Shown here piece by piece: positions 1 to 6,011 of a DNA stretch of 6,291 bases. The position numbers were made by a program, and so were the translations under genes. The DNA comes from Moraxellaceae bacterium (lineage in GTDB: Bacteria > Pseudomonadota > Gammaproteobacteria > Pseudomonadales > UBA3067). The DNA lies in contig NVTH01000091.1 in assembly GCA_002401525.1 (NCBI GenBank), forward strand, positions 6,803-13,093, read 5' to 3'. Positions within the stretch are counted from its first letter, which is position 1. Each line of letters starts with the position of its first letter. The notes below the pieces were generated by a model that was not told where the DNA came from, did no database searches, and saw only the letters and a program-made list of their open reading frames with translations.

Positions 1-707
1 TAAATGTGGCAAAAGCCGCCGTGAATGCCGCCCGCTCCAATTTGTCTTTAACACAACAAGATTTTAAACGGGCTCAGTTAAGGGCCAGTAAGAAAATGAT
101 CAGCCAACAAGCTTTCGAAAAAGCTCAATCCGTCCAACTCAACGCTCAAGAAGCGTTGCACAAAACCACTGCCTTGGTGGAAATGGTTCAAGCAGCGCTT
201 GCAGAAGTCGATGCAGACAATCAACAATTTGCCGTATTAAACGGTGAATTAGCGGAGTTAGACGCTCAAGCAAACGAAGTTCAAGCTCAATTGGCCCAGC
301 AGGCAGTTGACATTGAATACCGCGTTCTCCGCAGTGTACAAGTGGGCATCGTGGATGATGTGTTTGTTTCTCCCGGGGAATACGTTAATAAAGGGCAACG
401 ACTGGCCCTGATTCATGACCCAGATAATTTATGGATTAGAACCAATATCAAAGAAACCGCCATTCGTCATTTAAAAGTCGGGGCCGCGGTCGAAATATCC
501 ATTGACGCTTATCCGGGCGAAACATTTACCGGTTCAGTCACCGGCATCGGACACTCCGCCACCAGCGCTTTTGCGCTAATCCCCAGCCCCAACCCAAGTG
601 GCAATTTCACAAAAATCACCCAGCGAATTCCGGTTCGTATCGATCTCAATACCGAAGGCTATACCCTTAGACCCGGGATGATGGTTGAGGTGAAAATTGA
701 GCGATAA
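1..707 (+). CDS. HlyD/EmrA-family membrane fusion protein of an efflux pump (5' end missing)
   Basis: Periplasmic adaptor linking an inner-membrane exporter to an outer-membrane channel. The frame is open to the window's left edge (first full codon at base 3), so the N-terminal membrane anchor, the first lipoyl half and part of the hairpin are missing. Numbering from the GTG codon at base 6, residues about 1-100 are Ala/Gln/Glu-rich with heptad character, matching the alpha-helical hairpin. Residues 107-140 form the second lipoyl half (GIVDDVFVSPGEYVNKGQRL at 114-133). Residues 141-233 form the beta-barrel region, with the EmrA-like stretches RTNIKE (145-150) and SGNFTKITQRIPVRI (198-212), then LRPGMMVEV near the end. 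EmrA-type proteins usually have about 350-400 residues, so roughly a third is missing. The stop lies inside the next gene, as expected for a translationally coupled adaptor-pump operon. The GTG at base 6 is not proposed as the true start. The substrate cannot be told from sequence. Confidence 0.93.
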   Translation, partial: NVAKAAVNAARSNLSLTQQDFKRAQLRASKKMISQQAFEKAQSVQLNAQEALHKTTALVEMVQAALAEVDADNQQFAVLNGELAELDAQANEVQAQLAQQAVDIEYRVLRSVQVGIVDDVFVSPGEYVNKGQRLALIHDPDNLWIRTNIKETAIRHLKVGAAVEISIDAYPGETFTGSVTGIGHSATSAFALIPSPNPSGNFTKITQRIPVRIDLNTEGYTLRPGMMVEVKIER

Positions 708-2250
708 CGTCGACTTACTATTTCAACGCTATGGCCCGAGGTATCGCTGGTATGCCACTGGCACCGCCATGGTGGGCACCATCGCCACCGTGTTATCCAC
801 CACCATCATCAACGTCGCCATTCCCGAAATTATGGGGGCCTTTGGCATTGGCCAAGATAAAGCGCAACTTTTTTCCACCGTATTTCTCGCCACCATGACC
901 GGCGCAATGTTAATGAATGCCTGGATGATTAAGCGTTACGGGCAACGCAACACGTTTAATTTCTCCTTGGTGCTATTTATATTTGGTTCCGTCTTAGGCG
1001 GCGTCAGCCCCAACGAAGACGTACTAGTGATCGCCCGAGCTTTGCAGGGCACCTCCGCCGGACTTATCCAACCCCTAGCCATGCTGATTATTTTCAGAGT
1101 ATTCCCCTCCGAACAACAGGGCAAAGCCATGGGCATCTACGGCATCGGTATTGTATTAGCACCCGCGTTAGGTCCCACAGTGGGCGGTATGTTGGTGGAC
1201 GGACTAAGCTGGCGTTATGTATTTTACGTTGCCATTCCTTTTAGCGTGGCAGCCATTTTTTTAGCCAATGCGTTTCTGCCCGAGCGCGAAAAAGACGCTG
1301 AATATGAACCCTTGGACACCCTAGGCTTAGCCTTGTTAGTGGTTTTTTTATATTGCCTATTAATGGGTTTATCAGACGGTCGACGTTTAGGCTGGGACAA
1401 TATGATCATCGTAGGGCGCCTTACTCTCGCCGGTCTCAGCGGAGTGGGTTTTATTGTTTGGGAGTTGCGCTGTAAAAACCCATTACTCAATTTATCCCTG
1501 TTTGCTAACCCTCGTTTTACTGCGGCCGCTATCATTACGGTTATTTTTGGCGCAGGAATTTTTGGCTCGACCTACTTGATACCCGTCTTTGTGCAAACCG
1601 TACAACATTACAGCGCCACTCAATCTGGATTATTACTCATGCCTGCCGGATTTGTAATGGCTTTTGCATTCCCCATCGCCGGCAATATCAGTGACCGCTT
1701 GCCGCCTCATATCCCCATTGCATTCGGTCTACTTTTTTTTGGTTTATCGACGCTTTTATTCTATCAAGTGGATGTCAACACCGGCTTTTGGTACTTAGCG
1801 ATACTGATTGGCTTCGGACGAATCGGTTTGAGTTTAATCATGCCAGCGGTCACCACTGCGGCGCTACGTTCACTGCCTCCAGCGCAATTAAGCCAAGGCT
1901 CCGGTGCCACCAATTTTCTGCGCCAATTGGGCGGCGCATTTGGCATCAACGCGATCGTGTTGCGCGTTCAAGGAGAAACCATCAATCAAAGTGCCGTGAT
2001 GGCAGCCACCCAAACTGCCGACAACTCAGTCACTGTCGAGCTTCTGCAAAAGATTACCGCCTTGCACTATCATGCGGGCTTATCTTTAGAGCAAGCCAAC
2101 GCCATGGCCCATGTTTTTCTCGGTCAAGTCATCACCTCTCAGGCCAGCACCATTGCTTACCGAGAAGGGTTTATTATCGTCGGAATGTTATTTTTATTTG
2201 GTTTACTACCCACTTGGTATTTAAAAAGAACATCGGAAAAATCGGCTTAA
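697..2250 (+). CDS. DHA2-family (EmrB/QacA-type) MFS multidrug exporter, 14 membrane helices
   Basis: Inner-membrane, proton-driven exporter, expected to work with the adaptor encoded immediately upstream. The 517-residue length is normal for 14-helix DHA2 pumps. Motifs seen: TTIINVAIPEI (35-45) in helix 1; motif A-like MIKRYGQR (77-84); the motif B region IARALQG (112-118, R114); motif C-like VLAPALGPTVGG (153-164), the antiporter signature; a second motif A-like GNISDRL (329-335); and RQLGGAFG (409-416). A long hydrophilic segment at about 423-487, before the last helix, is usual in EmrB-type proteins. The start is TTG at 697: an in-frame TGA at 691-693 rules out an upstream start, and the next Met (residue 25, base 769) would cut into helix 1. 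GAGGTGA at 687-693 can act as a close ribosome site, and the 11-base overlap with the adaptor gene suggests coupling. The family is secure; the exported compound is unknown. Confidence 0.95.
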   Translation: MSDNVDLLFQRYGPRYRWYATGTAMVGTIATVLSTTIINVAIPEIMGAFGIGQDKAQLFSTVFLATMTGAMLMNAWMIKRYGQRNTFNFSLVLFIFGSVLGGVSPNEDVLVIARALQGTSAGLIQPLAMLIIFRVFPSEQQGKAMGIYGIGIVLAPALGPTVGGMLVDGLSWRYVFYVAIPFSVAAIFLANAFLPEREKDAEYEPLDTLGLALLVVFLYCLLMGLSDGRRLGWDNMIIVGRLTLAGLSGVGFIVWELRCKNPLLNLSLFANPRFTAAAIITVIFGAGIFGSTYLIPVFVQTVQHYSATQSGLLLMPAGFVMAFAFPIAGNISDRLPPHIPIAFGLLFFGLSTLLFYQVDVNTGFWYLAILIGFGRIGLSLIMPAVTTAALRSLPPAQLSQGSGATNFLRQLGGAFGINAIVLRVQGETINQSAVMAATQTADNSVTVELLQKITALHYHAGLSLEQANAMAHVFLGQVITSQASTIAYREGFIIVGMLFLFGLLPTWYLKRTSEKSA

Positions 2251-2291
2251 TAAACACATAATTCCAGCTATATTTTACGAGTCGATGCTTC

Positions 2292-2323
2292 TAAATTTAT
2301 AAGTCTTTAAGTTTCTAAGTTAT
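2292..2323. repeat. Degenerate 8-base tandem repeat, four units
   Basis: Four consecutive octamers read TAAATTTA, TAAGTCTT, TAAGTTTC and TAAGTTAT. All share TAA at positions 1-3 and T at position 5. They lie between the stop codons of the converging exporter and phosphodiesterase genes. No GC-rich hairpin followed by a T run was found in this 83-base gap on either strand, so no terminator is called. The repeat may simply reflect low-complexity AT-rich sequence. Confidence 0.4.
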
Positions 2324-2333
2324 TATTTTCGGT

Positions 2334-4151
2334 TTAATGCTTGTTTCGACTCGCATTACAAAACTCAACAAATTCATCCGCATTCAAAGCACGACTGTAT
2401 AAGTAACCTTGCCCTATATCGCATCCCAAAGCTTTTAAAATCACGTGCTGATCATGAGTTTCAATCCCCTCAGCCACTACAGTCATTTTTAGAGCATGAG
2501 CCATCGCTAAAATGGCCTGAACAATGGAGCGCCCTGATTCGGTTTCGATATTCTGAATAAAAGAACGGTCTATTTTTATAATATCGACTTTCAATGTTTG
2601 TAAATAACTGAGTGAAGAATATCCGGTGCCAAAATCATCCAAACTAATTTTAAAGCCCATGGATTTAAGTTTACTAATCTCTTTCTTAACAGCCGATTGA
2701 TTTTCTACTAACGCTTGCTCAGTAATCTCAAGTTCGATGCCTTTAGGATCCAACTGATGCTTGTCCAGAATAATTTCAATCTCTTCCACTAAATGGTCGT
2801 GCTGAAAATTTCGACCAGAAATATTGATTGAAATTCGTGCATCCGTGAGCTGTTCACTGCGCCAATACTTTATTTGTTGAAAACTTTTCAAAAGAACCCA
2901 GTCTGTGATTCTATTAATCAAATCGCTTCCTTCAGCCACTGAAATAAATTCATCCGCCGGAATTAATCCCCGTTCCGGGTGAAACCATCGAATCAACGCT
3001 TCAGCGCCCAACACCTTACCGGTTCGAAAACACACTTTCGGCTGATAATAGAGCTCAAACTCTTGATTCAATATCGCTTGATGTAACCCCGTATAAACCG
3101 CAAACTTTTCCCGAACGCTGCTGCCCGCCGCGTTAGAATAATGAACAATGGTATTACCACCCTCCTCTTTAGCCGAAAACATGGCTAATTCAGCATGCTT
3201 TAGTAAAACCTCCGGCGTAAGTCCACCGTCAGGATAATAAACAATACCCACCGATGCAGTGACAAATATTGTATTCTCTGCCACTGCAAATGCTTTCGCC
3301 AATGCTCTCATGGCATGATTCGCGATCCTATTTACCCGTGAATAGGCGACCATTTTTCGACAGATAATAATAAATTGATCTGCAGATAAGCGACATAAAT
3401 ATTCAGATTCGTTCAACTGAGATTTTAGCCGTTCAGAGATATTGATGAGCAGATTATCTCCAATGGAATGACCAAACACTTCATTGACCTGTTTAAATTT
3501 GTCGATCCCTAGACAAATGACACCAAATTCTCCTTCCTCGTCCCGACTTATATTTTCTATTGTGAGCCCTAACTCCATCTCACAGCTGTAACGATTCGGT
3601 AAACCCGTTAAAAAATCATGCAATGAAAGGTATTCTACGGTATCTGAAGATTCAGCCTTCCTCGAGGAAATAGTCGTCTCCTCCCGACCTTGATAGGCGA
3701 CGATCTTTTTTTCATAGCTTGATTTAACGATGTTCATTCTTGAACTAGTAAAATTCTGTCGAGCAAGCGAGTGTAATATTGCGGTCTTTAAAATATCTGA
3801 ACTGCAATCTTCTTTTTCAATAAATTCCACCACCCCGGATTCCATTAGCTCCACTGACAAGTTTTTTTGTTTTGTCCCTGTCAGTGCAATCACCGGAATA
3901 TCAAGATTGTGCCCATCGCCCTGCATGTAACCCAGGATCAACTGACCATTCATATCGGGTAAGATGTAATCAAGCAAAATGCAGCTATAACTAATTTTCT
4001 TATATTTATCAATTGCTTCTCGTCCCGTGGCTGCTACATCAAGCTCTATATCCAGCCCGGTCCCGTCCAGCATTTCGGCGATGTATTCTTGCTGCCAGCG
4101 TTCATCTTCTATTAATAAGATTTTTAATCGCGAAGATTCATAATGCAGCAT
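2334..4151 (-). CDS. REC-GGDEF-EAL response regulator; probable c-di-GMP phosphodiesterase with a degenerate GGDEF domain
   Basis: Cytoplasmic regulator of 605 residues predicted to hydrolyse c-di-GMP to pGpG under control of a phospho-receiver. Receiver at about 9-128: acidic pair E15/D16, phosphoacceptor D61 (LLDYILPDMNG), T91 and K113. GGDEF domain at about 170-340: it keeps DFLTGLPNR (179-187), but the signature at 256-260 is SADQF, and the I-site position reads NESE (247-250) instead of RxxD, so synthase activity and product inhibition are unlikely. EAL domain at about 355-600: E384 of EAL, N443, E475, D505/D506 of DDFGTG, K526, E561 of AEGIE and Q581 are all present, as in active phosphodiesterases. 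The ATG at 4151 has a well-placed GGAG on the minus strand (complement of 4159-4162). The gene is divergent from the CheX-receiver/CheY-like pair, which suggests a shared signalling role. The degenerate GGDEF may still bind GTP as an allosteric domain, as reported for some relatives. Confidence 0.95.
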   Translation of the reverse strand: MLHYESSRLKILLIEDERWQQEYIAEMLDGTGLDIELDVAATGREAIDKYKKISYSCILLDYILPDMNGQLILGYMQGDGHNLDIPVIALTGTKQKNLSVELMESGVVEFIEKEDCSSDILKTAILHSLARQNFTSSRMNIVKSSYEKKIVAYQGREETTISSRKAESSDTVEYLSLHDFLTGLPNRYSCEMELGLTIENISRDEEGEFGVICLGIDKFKQVNEVFGHSIGDNLLINISERLKSQLNESEYLCRLSADQFIIICRKMVAYSRVNRIANHAMRALAKAFAVAENTIFVTASVGIVYYPDGGLTPEVLLKHAELAMFSAKEEGGNTIVHYSNAAGSSVREKFAVYTGLHQAILNQEFELYYQPKVCFRTGKVLGAEALIRWFHPERGLIPADEFISVAEGSDLINRITDWVLLKSFQQIKYWRSEQLTDARISINISGRNFQHDHLVEEIEIILDKHQLDPKGIELEITEQALVENQSAVKKEISKLKSMGFKISLDDFGTGYSSLSYLQTLKVDIIKIDRSFIQNIETESGRSIVQAILAMAHALKMTVVAEGIETHDQHVILKALGCDIGQGYLYSRALNADEFVEFCNASRNKH

Positions 4152-4185
4152 TGAACCACTCCAAATTTAATACGCCGTCTAAATA

Positions 4186-4214
4186 ACTATAGGGCAAGTT
4201 AATGCCTTACTAAG
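4186..4214 (-). promoter_or_regulatory. Possible sigma70-type promoter for the REC-GGDEF-EAL gene
   Basis: Read on the minus strand, TATAGT (complement of 4186-4191) matches the -10 consensus at 5 of 6 bases. It would start transcription near 4179, giving a leader of about 28 bases that contains the GGAG ribosome site. The -35 at a 16-base spacing is TTAGTA (complement of 4209-4214), a poor match. It falls inside the 4203-4217 palindrome. A weak -35 covered by a dyad would fit a regulator-controlled promoter, but this is inference only. Confidence 0.3.
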
Positions 4215-4217
4215 GCA
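4203..4217. promoter_or_regulatory. Perfect 7-1-7 palindrome in the divergent promoter region, candidate operator
   Basis: TGCCTTA, a single C, then TAAGGCA: two exactly complementary 7-base arms around one central base. The one-base centre cannot form an RNA loop, so a site for a dimeric DNA-binding protein is the natural reading. It sits in the 209-base gap between two divergent signalling genes and could affect both. Two weaker dyads lie nearby: GTTATGC (4221-4227) with GCAGATAAC (4233-4241), where the second arm carries two extra bases, and CTCTA/TAGAG (4308-4312 and 4318-4322). No regulator gene is present in the window. Confidence 0.4.
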
Positions 4218-4228
4218 CCAGTTATGCG
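4213..4228 (+). promoter_or_regulatory. Sigma54-like promoter element facing the CheX-receiver gene
   Basis: GGCAC at 4214-4218 and TGC at 4225-4227 are six bases apart, reproducing the GG-N10-GC spacing and the core of the sigma54 consensus (TGGCACG-N4-TTGCW). Mismatches are A for the first T at 4213, C for G at 4219, A for the first T of TTGC at 4224, and G for W at 4228. Transcription would begin near 4239, about 120 bases before the GTG start. Sigma54 control is common for motility and chemotaxis genes in gammaproteobacteria, but no enhancer-binding protein is encoded here. The element overlaps the palindrome, so one of the two readings may be accidental. Confidence 0.27.
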
Positions 4229-4360
4229 ATTAGCAGATAACAATACACTAGAGGGTATGCAATCCATCTAAGCAAACCATCAACCCAACACAATCACTGT
4301 ACATTTGCTCTAGACTTTAGAGTAAGAACCACTTTCTTTAATTTTGAGTAAATATTTCGC

Positions 4361-5260
4361 GTGGATAAAACTACAGAAATTATCGTCGATGCCTTTAAGA
4401 AAGAGGCCATTCGAAATTTAATGACTACCGCCGGCATTAATATCGCTCCCCAAGCGAATGTCGAAAATTCCGACTTGAGCGAAACAAAATATCTAGGTTA
4501 TACCGCTGTTGTTCAATTCAAAGGCTGTAAAACAGGCTACTTATTAATTAATAACACCAAAGAGACAGCAATATACATCGCCAATAGAATGAAAGAGAAT
4601 ATTTTAGGCGATACCTCCAATTCACCAGATCTCGATGAATGCGGCAAGGAATTACTAGTGGAATTAGCCAATACGTTGGTTGGACTCGCCACCAATGTCA
4701 TTGCCGGCAATCATATCGATTTACGAATAAAACCAACGCCTTTTTTTATTGACTCCGCCACACAATTTAAAGCCGTTTGTAAACACACTACTTATGCCAA
4801 AAATATCAAAATTAATATTAATGAGTCTCATTCTATCTACCTTCATTATCTTGAAGAGAGCAATCAGAAAGAGAAAAAAATACGTATAAAAAAAGACGCC
4901 AAACTTTTGGTGTGTGACGATGTAATGAGCATGCGAATGGCATTAATTACCAACCTCAATAAATTGGGGTTTTCTAATATACTAGAGGCAACGAATGGCT
5001 CCGAGGCCTATCGAGTCTATAAAGAACAATCTCCTGACCTAATATTTCTAGATATTATTATGCCTGAACAAACTGGAGACAAGGTATTGAAAAAAATCAG
5101 AGAAACCGATAACAGTACGCCTGTCATGATGATCACCTCCATTGCAGACCAGAAGATGATTGGCGTGTGTGATGAATTCGGGATTTCAGGTTACATCACC
5201 AAACCAATCACAATTTCAAATGGCCAGAAAAAACTAACCCAATTTATTGAATTAATCTGA
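4361..5260 (+). CDS. CheX-like chemotaxis phosphatase domain fused to a C-terminal receiver domain
   Basis: Cytoplasmic protein of 299 residues, predicted to remove phosphate from a CheY-type receiver and to be controlled through its own receiver. Residues about 5-165 resemble CheX/CheC phosphatases: an N-terminal helix (EIIVDAFKKEAI), a beta strand with GYTAVVQFKG (46-55), and the key helix ELANTLVG (101-108), carrying the E-x-x-N pair (E101, N104) that is catalytic in this family. P125 and P127 follow in a typical strand. A Lys-rich linker (169-181) leads to a complete receiver: D186/D187, phosphoacceptor D231 (LDIIMPEQTG), T259 and K281 of TKP. The start is GTG: an in-frame TAA lies at 4349-4351, and the next Met (residue 21) would remove part of the first helix. 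The ribosome site is weak (GAG at 4345-4347, 13 bases away). Ten bases separate it from the CheY-like gene, indicating an operon. The CheX assignment rests on motif and layout, not on a search. Confidence 0.85.
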   Translation: MDKTTEIIVDAFKKEAIRNLMTTAGINIAPQANVENSDLSETKYLGYTAVVQFKGCKTGYLLINNTKETAIYIANRMKENILGDTSNSPDLDECGKELLVELANTLVGLATNVIAGNHIDLRIKPTPFFIDSATQFKAVCKHTTYAKNIKININESHSIYLHYLEESNQKEKKIRIKKDAKLLVCDDVMSMRMALITNLNKLGFSNILEATNGSEAYRVYKEQSPDLIFLDIIMPEQTGDKVLKKIRETDNSTPVMMITSIADQKMIGVCDEFGISGYITKPITISNGQKKLTQFIELI

Positions 5261-5270
5261 CGAAATATCC

Positions 5271-5648
5271 ATGGCAAAAATATTAGCAGTAGATGATCAA
5301 TTAGTGATGAGAAAAATGGTTGCAGTCGCTTTAGAATCTGCGGGACACCAAGTCACCGCACTTGAGGACGGCATTCAAGCGTATCGATTCGCCACCAGCA
5401 ATGAAGTTGATATTGTGATCTCCGACATCAACATGCCGTACATTCAAGGAACAACCCTAATTAGACGATTGCGAACACTACCCGCTTATGAAGATATTCC
5501 CATGCTCATGCTGACCACCGAAAGCTCAGATGAGATGAAAAGACTGGCCCGTGAAAACGGTGCCGACGGCTGGATTCAAAAACCATTTGACGCAGAAAAA
5601 TTAGTCCATGCAGTGGATAAAATATTAACTAAATTCGACATTCATTAA
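5271..5648 (+). CDS. Single-domain CheY-like response regulator
   Basis: A stand-alone receiver of 125 residues with no output domain, so it should act by binding partners, as CheY does, or as a phosphate relay or sink. All phosphorylation residues are present: D8/D9 (AVDDQ), phosphoacceptor D52 (SDINMP), T82 of LTTE, and K104 of QKPF. The position matching the CheY switch Tyr106 is W101 (GWIQKP), still aromatic, so a CheY-style T-loop switch is possible. The ATG at 5271 lies 10 bases after the CheX-receiver stop and has no clear Shine-Dalgarno sequence, so translation may be coupled. It is the most obvious substrate for the CheX-like domain next door. Whether it contacts the flagellar switch cannot be told: no fli or che core genes are in view. 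A terminator was not recognised after the stop. Confidence 0.93.
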   Translation: MAKILAVDDQLVMRKMVAVALESAGHQVTALEDGIQAYRFATSNEVDIVISDINMPYIQGTTLIRRLRTLPAYEDIPMLMLTTESSDEMKRLARENGADGWIQKPFDAEKLVHAVDKILTKFDIH

Positions 5649-5753
5649 TTCTTAATTATTCTGATTTGTTCTTGGCGCCCGTCAGAGCCCGAAAAACCTT
5701 ACTTCATTCGACATCATATCTCGGTTACTTCATACTGCTATCTGGAAGTCCAC

Positions 5754-5784
5754 GGCAGGTAATGAGACTTAGATAAATCCTGCC
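5754..5784. repeat. Inverted repeat with 6-base GC-rich arms
   Basis: GGCAGG at 5754-5759 and CCTGCC at 5779-5784 are perfectly complementary, with a 19-base spacer. Pairing does not extend further on either side. There is no T run after it on the plus strand and none in the corresponding minus-strand position, so it does not look like an intrinsic terminator. It could be a protein-binding dyad, a weak RNA hairpin, or chance. Confidence 0.3.
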
Positions 5785-5794
5785 ACCTTAAACC

Positions 5795-5904
5795 ATGCCG
5801 AATTCAACCTTTAAGTGCAATGATTTATTTTTTGCGGTAATTAGTGCGGCAATAATCTTACCACTTTAATGATCACCTCAATTACTGCTGATCAAAAAGT
5901 TTAG
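5795..5904 (+). pseudogene. Decayed receiver-domain fragment, related to the CheX-receiver gene upstream
   Basis: From 5869 the sequence reads M-I-T-S-I-T-A-D-Q-K-V, then TAG. The CheX-receiver protein has M-I-T-S-I-A-D-Q-K-M at residues 257-266, covering beta4 and the switch Thr. The two stretches share ATGATCACCTC exactly. After one extra codon (ACT), the Ala, Asp, Gln and Lys codons differ only at third positions, the pattern left by a once-translated homologue. In another frame, 5795-5866 reads MPNSTFK through to ILPL and stops at 5867-5869. This resembles the MP loop after the phosphoacceptor Asp and the Pro before beta4, with 21 residues from Pro to Pro, the same as in the CheY-like and EAL-protein receivers. 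A frameshift between the two parts is needed. No start, acidic pocket or C-terminal TKP motif was recognised. The likely origin is a duplicated or related receiver gene that decayed, but chance similarity of a short stretch remains possible. Confidence 0.42.
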
Positions 5905-6000
5905 ACCCACACTAATTCGGCCAAAAAAAACAAACAAGAAAAGCATCATCGAAATCTCAACACGAGTGACTCAAATCAAAAAAAAACAGGTCTACTGATA

Positions 6001-6005
6001 AGGAG
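6001..6005 (+). promoter_or_regulatory. Strong ribosome binding site of the SDR gene
   Basis: AGGAG ends six bases before the ATG at 6012, and the preceding A extends it to AAGGAG. It is the clearest Shine-Dalgarno sequence on the plus strand of this window and fixes the SDR start. The CheX-receiver and CheY-like genes have weak or no such site. Confidence 0.85.
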
Positions 6006-6011
6006 ATACCC

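Larger units (their letters stand above)
5649..6011. other. 363-base gap without an intact gene, before the SDR gene
   Basis: No complete coding frame of convincing length was recognised on either strand. The gap contains a 6-base GC-rich inverted repeat (5754-5784), what looks like a decayed receiver-domain fragment (5795-5904), and two long A runs (A8 at 5923-5930 and A9 at 5978-5986) upstream of the SDR ribosome site. No convincing -35/-10 pair for the SDR gene was found, and no hairpin followed by a T run that would terminate the CheY-like transcript. Confidence 0.6.

Noticed and set aside
1224..1535. A 103-codon minus-strand open frame inside the exporter gene.
   Set aside because: Antisense shadow of conserved MFS coding sequence, with a basic low-information translation and no recognisable motif.
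1788..2261. A 157-codon plus-strand open frame overlapping the end of the exporter gene.
   Set aside because: It lies within the exporter gene in another frame. The exporter frame carries clear MFS motifs across this region, while this one gives Cys/Arg/His/Ser-rich sequence with no recognisable domain.
4233..4240. GCAGATAA, 7 of 8 bases of the flagellar sigma28 -10 element.
   Set aside because: The -35 TAAAG-like sequence is not at the required distance; the nearest candidate, TAAGG at 4211, is three bases too far away, and sigma28 spacing is strict.
4337..4342. TTTAAT as a -10 element for the CheX-receiver gene.
   Set aside because: No acceptable -35 at 15-19 bases, and the leader would be only about 12 bases with no room for a good ribosome site.
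5870..5894. Two TGATCA palindromes 19 bases apart, resembling a paired operator.
   Set aside because: Both fall within the stretch that encodes MITSI-T-ADQK, so they are better explained as remnants of receiver codons.
5923..5986. A8 and A9 runs that could be T tracts of minus-strand terminators.
   Set aside because: No GC-rich hairpin precedes either T run on the minus strand, and no minus-strand gene ends there. At most they affect DNA bending upstream of the SDR gene.
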